Assembly: GCA_034429215.1 (NCBI GenBank)
Contig: DAOUGI010000009.1
Location: forward strand, 99,184 to 163,183
From: JAFGOG01 sp034429215
GTDB lineage: Bacteria; Chloroflexota; Anaerolineae; JAAYZQ01
Reading direction: 5' to 3'
DNA length: 64,000 nucleotides
Part shown: positions 41,585 to 49,764 of the stretch, one piece after another
Layout: every line of letters begins with the position of its first letter
Numbering within the stretch: position 1 is the stretch's first letter
Program-made: the position numbers and the translations under genes
Notes under the pieces: model-generated
Told to the model about the DNA's origin: nothing
What the model saw: only the letters and a program-made list of their open reading frames with translations
Database searches by the model: none

Positions 41585-42427
41585 TCAACCTGCTGTGACA
41601 ACGGCTACCCCTACTGCGCCGGGGCCAACGTGACTGGCGATCGTAACCCCAGCCTGTGCGATCAGTGGCTCCCATTCCGGGTTGGCCGCCTGAAATTGCC
41701 TGGACAGCCTAGCGGCCAGGGCAGGGGCATTGGTATGGAGCACGATGGCTCGCTCCATCTGTCCCAAGGCCTGGATCCGCTCGATAAGCCGTTCCAATGA
41801 CCGTTTGATGGTCCGCGTGCGCTCAAAGAGCTCGACCTTGCCAAGGTGCACCCCGGCGATTGGCTTGACATGCAGCAATGTGCCGATCATGGCGGTGGCC
41901 CAGTTCGTGCGGCCGCCCCGGTGTACATATTCCAGCGTGTCGAGGATAGCCAAGACGCACGATCGTGGTTTCATCCCTTCCACGCGGGCCGTGATCTGGT
42001 CGAGTGACTCTCCTCGCCTGGCGGCCTCGGCAGCCTCTACGGCCATCCAACCATAGCCCATTGAGATCTGCCCCGAGTCCACGACATTGATGCGGATCCC
42101 CATGGCCTTGGCTACAGCCTCGGCAGCTATCATCGCCTCGCTAACGAGTCCGCTCAAACCGCTGTGCAGTTGGATAGAGATGATCTCGTGTGTTGTGCTG
42201 GCAAGGCGGGCGAACGCTTCCTGGTATTCGCTGATGGGAGGCGATGCCGTTTTCGGTATAGCCCGGTCGGTCGTTAGCCTGTCGTAGAACTGTTGTTTGG
42301 TCAGATCTATTCCGTCTCGGTAGGTTTCAGAGCCAAAAACAATACGACAGGGAATCACCGTGATGCCCAATTTCTGGACCATCTCGGGCGGGATATCGGC
42401 GGTGCTGTCGGTTACGACTCGGACCAT
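41585..42427 (-). CDS. DegV-family fatty-acid-binding protein (FakB-like), copy 1
   Basis: A 280-residue DegV/FakB-family protein. The N-terminal MVRVVTDSTADIPPEMVQ, FYDRLTTDRAIPKTASPPIS (the TSQPS-like region) and QLHSGLSGLVSEAM are typical, with VNVVDSGQISMGYG near the fatty-acid carboxylate site and a HTNAP / HVGPGAVGV C-terminal domain. FakB binds a free fatty acid and presents it to FakA kinase for phosphorylation. It is encoded next to a second DegV gene (16-base gap) and to a FakA-like gene, which makes the acyl-phosphate role likely. Confidence 0.93.
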   Translation of the reverse strand: MVRVVTDSTADIPPEMVQKLGITVIPCRIVFGSETYRDGIDLTKQQFYDRLTTDRAIPKTASPPISEYQEAFARLASTTHEIISIQLHSGLSGLVSEAMIAAEAVAKAMGIRINVVDSGQISMGYGWMAVEAAEAARRGESLDQITARVEGMKPRSCVLAILDTLEYVHRGGRTNWATAMIGTLLHVKPIAGVHLGKVELFERTRTIKRSLERLIERIQALGQMERAIVLHTNAPALAARLSRQFQAANPEWEPLIAQAGVTIASHVGPGAVGVAVVTAG

Positions 42428-42442
42428 AACAACCCCACAGGT

Positions 42443-43285
42443 TCAGGAACCTTCATAGACAGTCACGCCCATCGCATCTGGCCCCAGGTGACAGGCCAGG
42501 ACTGCATCGTATTCGATCACCGGGAAAGTCCTGCCGGGCAGGATCAGGTTCAGGTGCTCGACCAGCAGGTCGGTGCCGTTCCCCAGAGGGCTCTGCATGA
42601 TGACCACCTGCTCAATGCCGGCGAACTCGGCCACAAAGTCGGCCAGCTTTTCGATGGCGTTGGCTCGAGTTCGAACCTTTTCGAGTGGGATGATCTCCCC
42701 TTCCTCCATGATCAGCAATGGCTTGATGTTGAGCATGGTGCCCAACAGCGCCTGGGCCGGGCCGATGCGATTGCCCTTTTCCAGGTAATCTAGCCTTTCG
42801 ACAAAAAGAACGACATAGATGTGGGGCAACATGCCGCGCACCAGCCGGACGATCTCGTCGAGCGATTGACCGGCCTCGGCGGCCTCGGCCGCGGCTCTCA
42901 CCAGCAAGCCTAGCCCCCACGACGTAGCCATAGAGTCCAGCACGGCAATGCGACACCGGCCCAAGAAACTGTTGGCCACCGACTTGGCCGCTGTAAAGGC
43001 GCTGCTGAGCTTGCTCGAGCCCACGATCACCAAGATCTGATCGGTTTGCCGGCCCAGTTGGCTGTAGGCTTCTTCGAATGCGCTCGGCGGGATCACCGCC
43101 TTGGTTTTCTGCGCCTGGTCGGCTGCCATACGCTGGAAGAGCTGCTTGAGGTTATGGTCAGAGCCTACCCGGATCCTTTGATCTCCCAGGTGGATGTCCA
43201 CCGGCAAGACCGTGATCTCGTGCTGCGCGATCTGATCAGGAGTCAGGTAGGCAGTGCTGTCGGTAATGATGCGTGCTTGTGCCAT
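42443..43285 (-). CDS. DegV-family fatty-acid-binding protein (FakB-like), copy 2
   Basis: A 280-residue DegV/FakB paralogue of the previous gene. It starts MAQARIITDSTAYLTPDQIAQ and shows QKTKAVIPPSAFEEAY, VGSSKLSSAFTAAKSV, RIAVLDSMATSWGLGLLV and CHLGPDAMGVTVYEGS. The different pocket sequences (IPPSA against SPPIS) suggest a different fatty-acid preference from copy 1. It lies between fakA and degV copy 1. Confidence 0.93.
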   Translation of the reverse strand: MAQARIITDSTAYLTPDQIAQHEITVLPVDIHLGDQRIRVGSDHNLKQLFQRMAADQAQKTKAVIPPSAFEEAYSQLGRQTDQILVIVGSSKLSSAFTAAKSVANSFLGRCRIAVLDSMATSWGLGLLVRAAAEAAEAGQSLDEIVRLVRGMLPHIYVVLFVERLDYLEKGNRIGPAQALLGTMLNIKPLLIMEEGEIIPLEKVRTRANAIEKLADFVAEFAGIEQVVIMQSPLGNGTDLLVEHLNLILPGRTFPVIEYDAVLACHLGPDAMGVTVYEGS

Positions 43286-43312
43286 TGTTTCAGAAGCCTC
43301 CAGCTTTGCTGC

Positions 43313-44959
43313 TCACTCGACCGAAATGATATAGTAATAGTGCAATTGGCCGCCGTCTACTACTTCGATCCCTTGGCTTGGGTACCGCTCGGTGATTTCT
43401 GCCGCAATCTGTTCGGCCTCGTCGGCAGTGATCGATTCACCGTAATACAGGGTGATGATCTCATATTGTTCGGTATCCATCTGTCCCAGGGCAGCCATGA
43501 CTACTTCCGAGGGCATTTTCCCTTTCACTTTCAGCGCCCCGTTGACCATGCCAATGATCTCACCCTCTTGCACACCCATGCCGTTAATTTGCACCGAACG
43601 AACTGCCGTGGTGATCTCGGCCGTCTGGATGTTTTCAGCCACCTCAGCCATAACTCCCGCGTTTGTGGGCAGATCAGACTGGTAGTTGAATGCCAAGAGC
43701 GCGGCGATACCTTGGGGGATGGTAATAGTCGGCACCACCTCGACGCTCTTTTGCGACAGCGACTTGGCCTGTTCGGCGGTCAGGACGATATTCTTATTGT
43801 TGGGCAGGACTATGACCTCGTTGCCGGGGGCGTTTTCTATTGCCTTCAAAATGTCTTCGGTGCTGGGGTTCATCGTCTGTCCGCCTGGAACGACTGTGCT
43901 CGCCCCCAGGCTTTCGAACACCTTGGTCAGTCCCTGGCCAGATGCCACGACCACCGTGCTGATCTTGCTCAGCGCCTCGGTGCTGACAGTAGGTCGCCGG
44001 GTTTGGCTGATGATATATTCCTGGTATTGCTCCTGCATGTTCTCAACGATCACCCGACTCAGCGAACCCTGGCTGGCGCCGTATCCGAGCGGAATTCCCG
44101 GATCGGGCACATGGACGTGTACCTTGATGACCTCCGAGTCGCCAACGACCAGCACCGAGTCGCCCATGCCTGTTATGGTGCGGCGGATCTCGTCGAGGTT
44201 CAGGTTCTCACCATGGATGATAAACTGCACGTCGTACCCATACCCCTTTTCGTCTTCCGGGTGGAGGGTATGCAGATCCACCGCCGCCGTCAACGCGCCA
44301 TCGGCGGTCACAGGTTCTCCCTGCATGAGGCGCAGCATGCCTTCCAGGATGACAAACAGGCCTTGCCCACCGGCGTCCACCACGCCGGCTTCGGCAAGCA
44401 CCGGAAGCAGGCCGGGCGTGCGGGTGACCGAGTGCCTTGCCTCAGCGGTGACGCGCTCCAGAATGTAGCGCAGATCCTCACTGGTGGCGGCAGCGGTCAC
44501 CCCCGCCTCGGCTGCCTCGCGGGCCACCGTCAAGATCGTACCCTCTACCGGCTTGATTACGCCCTTGTAAGCGGTGGCGGCTGCCTCGCGCAGTGCAGCA
44601 GCGAACTGGACGGCGTTGAACGTTTCTTCATTGTCCAGAGACCGCGCCATGCCGCGGAAGATCTGCGATAGAATGACCCCCGAGTTGCCACGGGCGCCCA
44701 TCAGTGCTCCCTTGGCCACTTTCTGGGCCATCGCACCCACGTTGTCCCCTGGTGAATCCTTGATCTCGGCATAGGCAGACTGCATCGTCAGCAGCATATT
44801 CGTACCCGTGTCGCCATCGGGCACGGGATAGACGTTCAGTGCGTTGATCGCCGCTTGGTGGCGCTCCAACCAGGTCAGGCCTGCTTGGATCAGCTGCTTA
44901 AAAGTCTGGCCATCACACCGCGTAAAATCAGCGCTGTGTGTGGTTCGATCGTCTGTCAA
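43313..44959 (-). CDS. fakA: Fatty acid kinase catalytic subunit (FakA / DAK2-family)
   Basis: A 548-residue protein. The N-terminal DhaL-like kinase domain has NALNVYPVPDGDTGTNML (about 40-57, with Asp metal ligands) and MGARGNSGVILSQIFRG (about 92-108). A middle domain and a C-terminal FakA domain follow (VVAVASGQGL-like VVVASGQGLTKVFESLGA, NNKNIVLTAEQA and a C-terminal YYGE...). FakA phosphorylates FakB-bound fatty acids to acyl-phosphates for lipid synthesis or, in some bacteria, for signalling. It is preceded by an asp23 gene and followed by two degV genes. The upstream neighbour order asp23-fakA matches yloU-yloV of Bacillus. Confidence 0.93.
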   Translation of the reverse strand: MTDDRTTHSADFTRCDGQTFKQLIQAGLTWLERHQAAINALNVYPVPDGDTGTNMLLTMQSAYAEIKDSPGDNVGAMAQKVAKGALMGARGNSGVILSQIFRGMARSLDNEETFNAVQFAAALREAAATAYKGVIKPVEGTILTVAREAAEAGVTAAATSEDLRYILERVTAEARHSVTRTPGLLPVLAEAGVVDAGGQGLFVILEGMLRLMQGEPVTADGALTAAVDLHTLHPEDEKGYGYDVQFIIHGENLNLDEIRRTITGMGDSVLVVGDSEVIKVHVHVPDPGIPLGYGASQGSLSRVIVENMQEQYQEYIISQTRRPTVSTEALSKISTVVVASGQGLTKVFESLGASTVVPGGQTMNPSTEDILKAIENAPGNEVIVLPNNKNIVLTAEQAKSLSQKSVEVVPTITIPQGIAALLAFNYQSDLPTNAGVMAEVAENIQTAEITTAVRSVQINGMGVQEGEIIGMVNGALKVKGKMPSEVVMAALGQMDTEQYEIITLYYGESITADEAEQIAAEITERYPSQGIEVVDGGQLHYYYIISVE

Positions 44960-44994
44960 TGAGGTCGCCTCCTGGTCATGGTCTGTTACGCGAG

Positions 44995-45345
44995 CTAGTC
45001 TGCGCTGATCCGTAGGTCCTGAACATGGACATTAACAGCAGCTACCGGTGTACCCAGAGCCTTTTCCAGGCTATACTTGACGGCGCTCTGGATATTCCTG
45101 GCTACGGTGATAATGCGCGTTCCATACTCGATCACCACGTACAGGTCGATGACGATCTGGTCGTCCTCGATGCGAACATCCACCCCACGCTGGCGGTTTT
45201 CGAATGGTAAACGCTCGATGATGTCGCTGGCCAGGTCTTTGCTCGCCACATTTACCACACCGTAACACTCCAGCACTACCTGGCTGGCAAGCTCCATGAT
45301 CGCATGTGGAGAGATCTCAATACGGCCCAACCCGCTGTCTTTCAT
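44995..45345 (-). CDS. Asp23/YloU family protein
   Basis: A 116-residue Asp23-family protein with the MKDSGLGRIEISPHAIMELA opening, VNVASKDLASDIIERLP, IVIDLYVVIEYGTRIITVARN and the ending VAAVNVHVQDLRIS. It is the YloU-type paralogue adjacent to fakA (YloV), divergent from rpmB, the same order as in Firmicutes. The start at 45345 is preferred (GAGGTAGGACAACGG upstream); a longer GTG start at 45384 is also possible. The function is unknown. Confidence 0.88.
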   Translation of the reverse strand: MKDSGLGRIEISPHAIMELASQVVLECYGVVNVASKDLASDIIERLPFENRQRGVDVRIEDDQIVIDLYVVIEYGTRIITVARNIQSAVKYSLEKALGTPVAAVNVHVQDLRISAD

Positions 45346-45392
45346 CCGTTGTCCTACCTCACTTGTCACTCTTGCATCAGGCACCGGCCGGT

Positions 45393-45421
45393 TTGCGCAA
45401 ATCCCCGGCCTGTGGTATAAG
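45393..45421 (+). promoter_or_regulatory. Promoter for rpmB
   Basis: TTGCGC, 17-base spacer, TATAAG, about 73 bases upstream of ATG 45494. Confidence 0.65.
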
Positions 45422-45493
45422 ATAGCCGCTACGAATCCGAAGGTTGAGCCAGCGGTCGTACTTGCTGGCTCTATCTATGTGAGAGGTGTAATT

Positions 45494-45676
45494 ATGGCCA
45501 AATGTGATATGTGCGGCAAGGTGCCGACTTTTGGGAACAACGTCAGCCACTCCAAGGTGCACACCAAGCGTCGCTGGAAAGCGAACATCCAGAAGGTGAC
45601 CATGGTCGTGGGCGGCAAGCCCGAGCGACTGAACCTCTGCACGCGCTGCCTGCGAACTCTGAACAAGATGCAATAA
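45494..45676 (+). CDS. rpmB: 50S ribosomal protein L28
   Basis: A 60-residue L28 beginning MAKCDMCGKVPTFGNNVSHS, with KVHTKRRWKANIQ and an ending RLNLCTRCLRTLNKMQ. Cysteines CDMC and CTRC form a zinc-binding set, as in zinc-containing L28. Ribosome-binding site GAGAGGTG is 5 bases before the ATG. It is monocistronic with a strong terminator, divergent from the asp23-fakA operon. Confidence 0.97.
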   Translation: MAKCDMCGKVPTFGNNVSHSKVHTKRRWKANIQKVTMVVGGKPERLNLCTRCLRTLNKMQ

Positions 45677-45703
45677 TAGTCGGTTGTGGTTGTGGCATCC
45701 CGT

Positions 45704-45735
45704 GGCCAGTCCGAGTTGCTCGGACTGGCCTTTTC
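45704..45735 (+). terminator. Intrinsic terminator of rpmB
   Basis: A perfect 12-bp stem (GGCCAGTCCGAG / CTCGGACTGGCC) with a 3-base loop and a TTTTCTTGT tail, 27 bases after the rpmB stop. Confidence 0.9.
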
Positions 45736-45832
45736 TTGTGCTTGTCAACGCGTGTTTCTGGCCTCCAGCCATCCCTCTCCAGGTCCGTATGATACCTGCT
45801 TTTCGATAAAAATGCAAGAATGTTCTGCGCTA

Positions 45833-46921
45833 TCAGCTATCGGACACTGCCGATAGCTGTCGCTGCCGCAACTGCCCGCATCCTGCCTCGATATCGATCC
45901 CACGCCGCATCCGCACTGTCACAGGCACTCCTGCCGCCTCCAGCACGGCCTGAAAGCCGTCCACCCGTTCGCGCGGCGAAGGCTGCCAGGGCGATCCGGC
46001 TGTTGGATTCAACGGGATTAGATTAACATGACATAACAGGTTCTCAAGGAGCCGGACCAACCCGTGTGCCTGCTCCGGTGCGTCATTTACTTTGTCGATG
46101 AGAGCATACTCGATCGACACACGTCGCTTGGTCGTGCCGGCATAATCGCGCACAGCGGCCATCAGCTCAGCCAGTGGAAAACGCCGGTTAATCGGCACTA
46201 GCTGGTCGCGCAGCCCATCGTCGGCTGCGTGGAGCGACACCGCCAGGTTAACCGGGAGTGCTTCCTCTGTTAGCTTCCGGATGCCGGGCGCCAATCCAAC
46301 GGTTGACAGGGTAAAGCGCCGCGCTCCCAGGTTATAACCCCGTGGATCGGCCAAGGTTTCTATCGCTTGTAGGGTGGCTGCATAATTGGCCAAAGGCTCG
46401 CCCATGCCCATCAACACCACGTTACCAATCGGGTGGGCCTGTTGTGCTCCATTGGACTGCCTGGCTTCGGCCTCTCTGACCTGGCGGGCGAGGTGGATCA
46501 CCTGGCCGATGATCTCTCCGGCCGACAGGTTGCGGACCAGCCCACCCTGGCCGGTGGCGCAAAAGGGGCAGCCCATACTACAGCCTACCTGGGTCGAGAT
46601 GCAGGCCGTGCGCCGGTCGGTGTAGCGCATCAGCACACTTTCAATCGTCTCCCCGTCCCGCAGGCGAAACAGCACTTTGCGCGTCTGGCCGTTGGCCGAC
46701 TCCTGGCAGGTCAGCGGCGTCAGCGGCAATAGCTCCGTCTCCGCGGCCAACCGCTGCCTCAGGCCGGACGGGAGGTTGGCCATCTGCTCCCAGTCATCTG
46801 CCAGGGAAGCGTGCAGCCAGCGCCACAGTTGCTCGGCCCGAAAGCGGGGCTCGCCCCAGCTTGCCAGCAGCGCCTGAGCCTCACTGTAGGTCAGGTCGTA
46901 CAACAGCGGGCGGTCAGCCAC
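45833..46921 (-). CDS. rlmN: Dual-specificity 23S rRNA/tRNA adenine-C2 methyltransferase RlmN
   Basis: A 362-residue radical SAM methylase that methylates A2503 of 23S rRNA (and A37 of some tRNAs). The radical SAM cluster motif is GCSMGCPFCATG (C-x3-C-x2-C near residues 109-116). MGMGEPLANYAATLQAIETL, RRFTLSTVGLAPGIRKL, NLAVSLHAADD and RMRRGIDIEAGCGQL (the second catalytic Cys near the C terminus) follow. GTG 46921 is preferred because GGAGGAG lies 7 bases upstream; it overlaps the end of the HAD gene by 8 bases. The last codons lie in a 10-bp inverted repeat. Confidence 0.95.
   Translation of the reverse strand: MADRPLLYDLTYSEAQALLASWGEPRFRAEQLWRWLHASLADDWEQMANLPSGLRQRLAAETELLPLTPLTCQESANGQTRKVLFRLRDGETIESVLMRYTDRRTACISTQVGCSMGCPFCATGQGGLVRNLSAGEIIGQVIHLARQVREAEARQSNGAQQAHPIGNVVLMGMGEPLANYAATLQAIETLADPRGYNLGARRFTLSTVGLAPGIRKLTEEALPVNLAVSLHAADDGLRDQLVPINRRFPLAELMAAVRDYAGTTKRRVSIEYALIDKVNDAPEQAHGLVRLLENLLCHVNLIPLNPTAGSPWQPSPRERVDGFQAVLEAAGVPVTVRMRRGIDIEAGCGQLRQRQLSAVSDS
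45834..45859. repeat. Inverted repeat in the 3' end of rlmN
   Basis: CAGCTATCGG and CCGATAGCTG pair perfectly over 10 bases around a 6-base loop, inside the last codons of rlmN. There is no downstream T run, so it is more likely a small repeat element or an mRNA end-protecting hairpin. Confidence 0.5.
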
Positions 46922-47720
46922 CGATAATCTCCTCCCAGGTCGCGTGCAGGTGCCCAACGTCGCGGAACACCAGGTCGGGCTGGAGATCTGACCCGGCCAG
47001 AGTTTCGGCGTCGGTGACCCCGCTCATCACCAGCAGGGTTACCAGCCCGGCGCGCCGTCCGGCCAGGATATCTGTATCCAACCGGTCACCCAACATGCCT
47101 GTCGTAGCTGCGCAGGCGCTCATCCGGGCCAGCGATTGCTCGATCAACGCCGTCCCCGGCTTGCCGATAACCGTCGGCGTGACACTGGTTGCCGTTTCCA
47201 GCAGCGCCAGCAGTGCCCCGGCCCCCGGCACAATACCCCGCTCGGACGGGAAGGTGCGGTCGGCATTGGTGCCAATGAACGGCGCCCCGGCCCTGATGTG
47301 CAGCGTCGCCTGGGCCAGCCGCCCGTAACAGACATTGAAATCCATGCCCACGACCACATACTCGGGCTGATCCTCGACCAGCGTGAAGCCCGCTTCTCGC
47401 AGCGCGGTAAACAGCCCATCCTGGCCCACGACGAAGGTACGTGTCCCGCGTGGGGCGATGCCAAGCAGATAGGCCGCCGTAGCCTGGGCTGACGTCAAGA
47501 TCTCCTCGGCCCGGACCGCCACGTCCATCTCGGCAAGTTTGGCTACATACTGCTGTGGTGTTTTGGTCGAGTTGTTGGTCGCCAACACAAAGCCGATCTC
47601 CTGCTCCCGCAGGAAATTGAGAAAAGCTCCTGTTCCCGGAATGGCTGTTTTGCCCCGGTATAGCACGCCGTCCATGTCGATGATCAGATGGCGCAGATTG
47701 CGCAGCTCGTCCTTGTCCAT
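46914..47720 (-). CDS. HAD-superfamily IIA phosphatase (NagD-like)
   Basis: A 268-residue HAD-IIA (NagD/PGP-like) phosphatase. The first motif is IIDMDGVLYRGKTAIPG (D-x-D nucleophile near 15-17). FVLATNNSTKTPQQYV (motif II), a cap domain with YVVVGMDFNVCYGRLAQATL, a GTNADRTFP region, and VIGKPGTALIEQSL with MLGDRLDTDILAGRRAGL (motifs III and IV) follow. It dephosphorylates small molecules such as p-nitrophenyl phosphate or glycerol-phosphate-like substrates; the physiological substrate cannot be read. It overlaps the rlmN start. Confidence 0.93.
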   Translation of the reverse strand: MDKDELRNLRHLIIDMDGVLYRGKTAIPGTGAFLNFLREQEIGFVLATNNSTKTPQQYVAKLAEMDVAVRAEEILTSAQATAAYLLGIAPRGTRTFVVGQDGLFTALREAGFTLVEDQPEYVVVGMDFNVCYGRLAQATLHIRAGAPFIGTNADRTFPSERGIVPGAGALLALLETATSVTPTVIGKPGTALIEQSLARMSACAATTGMLGDRLDTDILAGRRAGLVTLLVMSGVTDAETLAGSDLQPDLVFRDVGHLHATWEEIIGG

Positions 47721-47749
47721 GTCGATCCCCGATTAGGTTAGAATACAGG

Positions 47750-48352
47750 TTACGATTTTCGTACCTTTTCGTAATCCTGTCTGGTGTCTATGTCACACAA
47801 GATGGCCGGATCCTCCACTTGCACGCGGGCCATTTGATCCCAATGGCGGGCAATGATCTCGCGCCTGCTCTGGCCATCCCCGGCGGCCAGCAGCGCGGGA
47901 AAGAGCGCCCGGTCAAACAACACCGGCTGACCACGCTGCTCCTGGTAAAACGGCGCGATGACCGGCGCACCGGTGGTGTGGTAACGGTCGGCCAGGGTCC
48001 TGATCAGCTCTGCCGTCAGACCAGGCTGGTCGGCCAGCACTACCAGCGCTGCCTTGATCTCTGGCCGCAGAGCGCGCAGCCCGGCATGCAGTGAGGAGGT
48101 CATCCCTTCTGGCCACCTCTCGTTGAGCACCAATTCTACCGGCAGCCCGGCCACTGCCTGGCCGACGGCCTCGGCGTGTGCGCCGAGCACCATCACTACC
48201 TGCGCCAGGTCCGCTGCACACACGGCGCCGGTTACCCGCCTGACCATAGGCTGGCCGCCGATCGGCAGAAGCTGCTTGCATTCGCCCATTCGCGTCGAGG
48301 CGCCGGCGGCCAGGATGATCGCGGCAATGGGCATATTGTCCGAGAGAGCCAT
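47750..48352 (-). CDS. MocA-like molybdenum cofactor cytidylyltransferase (MobA-like NTP transferase)
   Basis: A 200-residue nucleotidyltransferase. The nucleotide-binding loop LAAGASTRMGECKQLLPIGG (near 13-32) is followed by VVMVLGAHAEAVGQAVAG, LNERWPEGMTSSLHAGL, VVLADQPGLTAELI and PVIAPFYQEQRGQPVLF. The pattern (GESKQLLP-like, WAxGMxSSL) fits MocA, which makes the molybdopterin cytosine dinucleotide needed by xanthine-oxidase-type enzymes, better than MobA. This agrees with the xanthine-dehydrogenase-type subunits at 54.8-56.2 kb. Its ATG at 48352 is predicted to coincide with the transcription start, so it is probably translated leaderlessly. Confidence 0.88.
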   Translation of the reverse strand: MALSDNMPIAAIILAAGASTRMGECKQLLPIGGQPMVRRVTGAVCAADLAQVVMVLGAHAEAVGQAVAGLPVELVLNERWPEGMTSSLHAGLRALRPEIKAALVVLADQPGLTAELIRTLADRYHTTGAPVIAPFYQEQRGQPVLFDRALFPALLAAGDGQSRREIIARHWDQMARVQVEDPAILCDIDTRQDYEKVRKS

Positions 48353-48358
48353 TGCGCT

Positions 48359-48387
48359 ATTGTAATGCCGATAACTGGAAAAAGCAA
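48359..48387 (-). promoter_or_regulatory. Promoter giving a leaderless transcript of the MocA-like gene
   Basis: Minus-strand TTGCTT, 17-base spacer, TACAAT. The expected start of RNA, 7 bases after the -10 box, coincides with the A of ATG 48352. Confidence 0.7.
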
Positions 48388-48392
48388 GTGGA

Positions 48393-48421
48393 TTGACCGG
48401 CAACAGGGTCCGTGCTATAAT
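48393..48421 (+). promoter_or_regulatory. Sigma70-type promoter for the radical SAM gene
   Basis: TTGACC, 17-base spacer, TATAAT; back to back with the MocA-like promoter (separated by 5 bases). Confidence 0.8.
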
Positions 48422-48443
48422 CGGCAGAGGTGGGATGCCAAGT

Positions 48444-49763
48444 ATGCGGGCCAAAGGACAACTGCTGCTCATTAATCCCTGGATCTATGATTTCGCGGCC
48501 TATAACTCCTGGATCGAGCCGGTGGGGTTATTGGAGATCGCCGCCGTCCTGCGCGACAGCGGCTATGGCGTTACTGCCATCGATTGTCTGGCCCCCCATG
48601 CCGGCATGCCTCGCCCTCGTGCCGACGGCTCGGGCAAACTGTCCAAGACGCTCGTGGACAAGCCGGCAGCCGTGGCTTGTGTTCCCCGCCGCTTTGGCCG
48701 GTACGGCCTGCCGGTCGAGCGGTTCGAGGCTGCCCTGGCCGCTGCTCCTGCACCCGACCTGGTGCTCGTCGCCTCTGGCATGACCTATTGGTACCCGGGC
48801 GTCGTCGAGGCCATCCGCCGCATCAGGTCCCGCTTTGGCGGCGTGCCTGTGGCGGTCGGCGGCGTCTATGCCAGCCTGTGCCCACACCATGCCCGCCGCT
48901 TTTCCGGCGCCGATGAAGTGATCGCCGGGCCGGGCGTCATCGCCGCCCTGCGCCTGGCCGACCGGGTCACCGGCCACGATTCTGACCCCGACCGGCTGGC
49001 CGATCCCCGGTCCTGGCCGCTGCCGGCTCACGACCTGGTATCGCGCCCCTACGCTGCGGTCCTCACTGCGTGGGGCTGTCCCTATCGCTGTACCTATTGT
49101 GCCAGCCATCGCCTCCAGCCGGCCTTTGTCCGGCGTGAGCCTGAGGCGGTAATCGAGGAGATAGCCGCCTGCACCCGGCGCGGTATTCGCCGGTTTGTTT
49201 TTTATGACGACGCGCTGTTGATCGACGCCGAAAGGCACCTGGCCCCGATCCTGGAGGGGGTGCTGGCCCGCCATCTGCCGGTGAGTTTCTACCCGGTCAA
49301 TGGCCTTCATGCGCGGGGGATCACGGCCGAGCTGGCCCTCCTGATGCGCCGCGCCGGTTTTGCCCAAGCCTGCGTCTCGCTGGAAACGGTCTCTCCGGCC
49401 CGGCAGCAGTCCACCGGCGCCAAGGTCACCACCGCTGATTTCGAGGCGGCTGTGAAGCGCCTCAAGGCCGCCGGCTTTGGACCGGCCAATGTGCGGGGCT
49501 ACCTGCTGGCTGCCCTGCCCGGCCAGCCGCTGGCAGAGATCGAAGACAGCCTGCGCTTTGTCCTTGGCCTGGGGATACAGGCAGAGCTGACCCTTTTTTC
49601 CCCGATTCCGGGCACGCCCGACGGCGATCTTGCTCTTCCGGCCAACGCTGACCCCCTGCTGCACAACAACACCGTCTATCCTTACCTGCTCGGTGCCGAG
49701 TACGCGCGCGAGCTTCAACGGCTGAAGGAGATGGCCAAAGCCGGGAATCAGGCCCTTCTCTGA
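48444..49763 (+). CDS. B12-binding-type radical SAM protein
   Basis: A 439-residue protein. The N-terminal half (about 1-170) has a B12-binding-like Rossmann fold (LLLINPWIYDFAAYNSWIEP, DSGYGVTAIDCLAPHAG, DLVLVASGMTYWYPG). The radical SAM domain carries the cluster motif AWGCPYRCTYCAS (C-x3-C-x2-C near residues 212-219), then RFVFYDDALLI and VNGLHARGIT. This class performs methylation or other radical chemistry on small or lipid-like substrates; the typical His for base-off cobalamin is not obvious, so B12 use is inferred from the family. The start is set by GAGGTG. A second possible start is ATG 48435. Confidence 0.88.
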   Translation: MRAKGQLLLINPWIYDFAAYNSWIEPVGLLEIAAVLRDSGYGVTAIDCLAPHAGMPRPRADGSGKLSKTLVDKPAAVACVPRRFGRYGLPVERFEAALAAAPAPDLVLVASGMTYWYPGVVEAIRRIRSRFGGVPVAVGGVYASLCPHHARRFSGADEVIAGPGVIAALRLADRVTGHDSDPDRLADPRSWPLPAHDLVSRPYAAVLTAWGCPYRCTYCASHRLQPAFVRREPEAVIEEIAACTRRGIRRFVFYDDALLIDAERHLAPILEGVLARHLPVSFYPVNGLHARGITAELALLMRRAGFAQACVSLETVSPARQQSTGAKVTTADFEAAVKRLKAAGFGPANVRGYLLAALPGQPLAEIEDSLRFVLGLGIQAELTLFSPIPGTPDGDLALPANADPLLHNNTVYPYLLGAEYARELQRLKEMAKAGNQALL

Positions 49764-49764
49764 A

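Noticed and set aside
43046..44671. Long plus-strand open frame opposite fakA.
   Set aside because: Antisense to a clear FakA gene; no recognisable motif.
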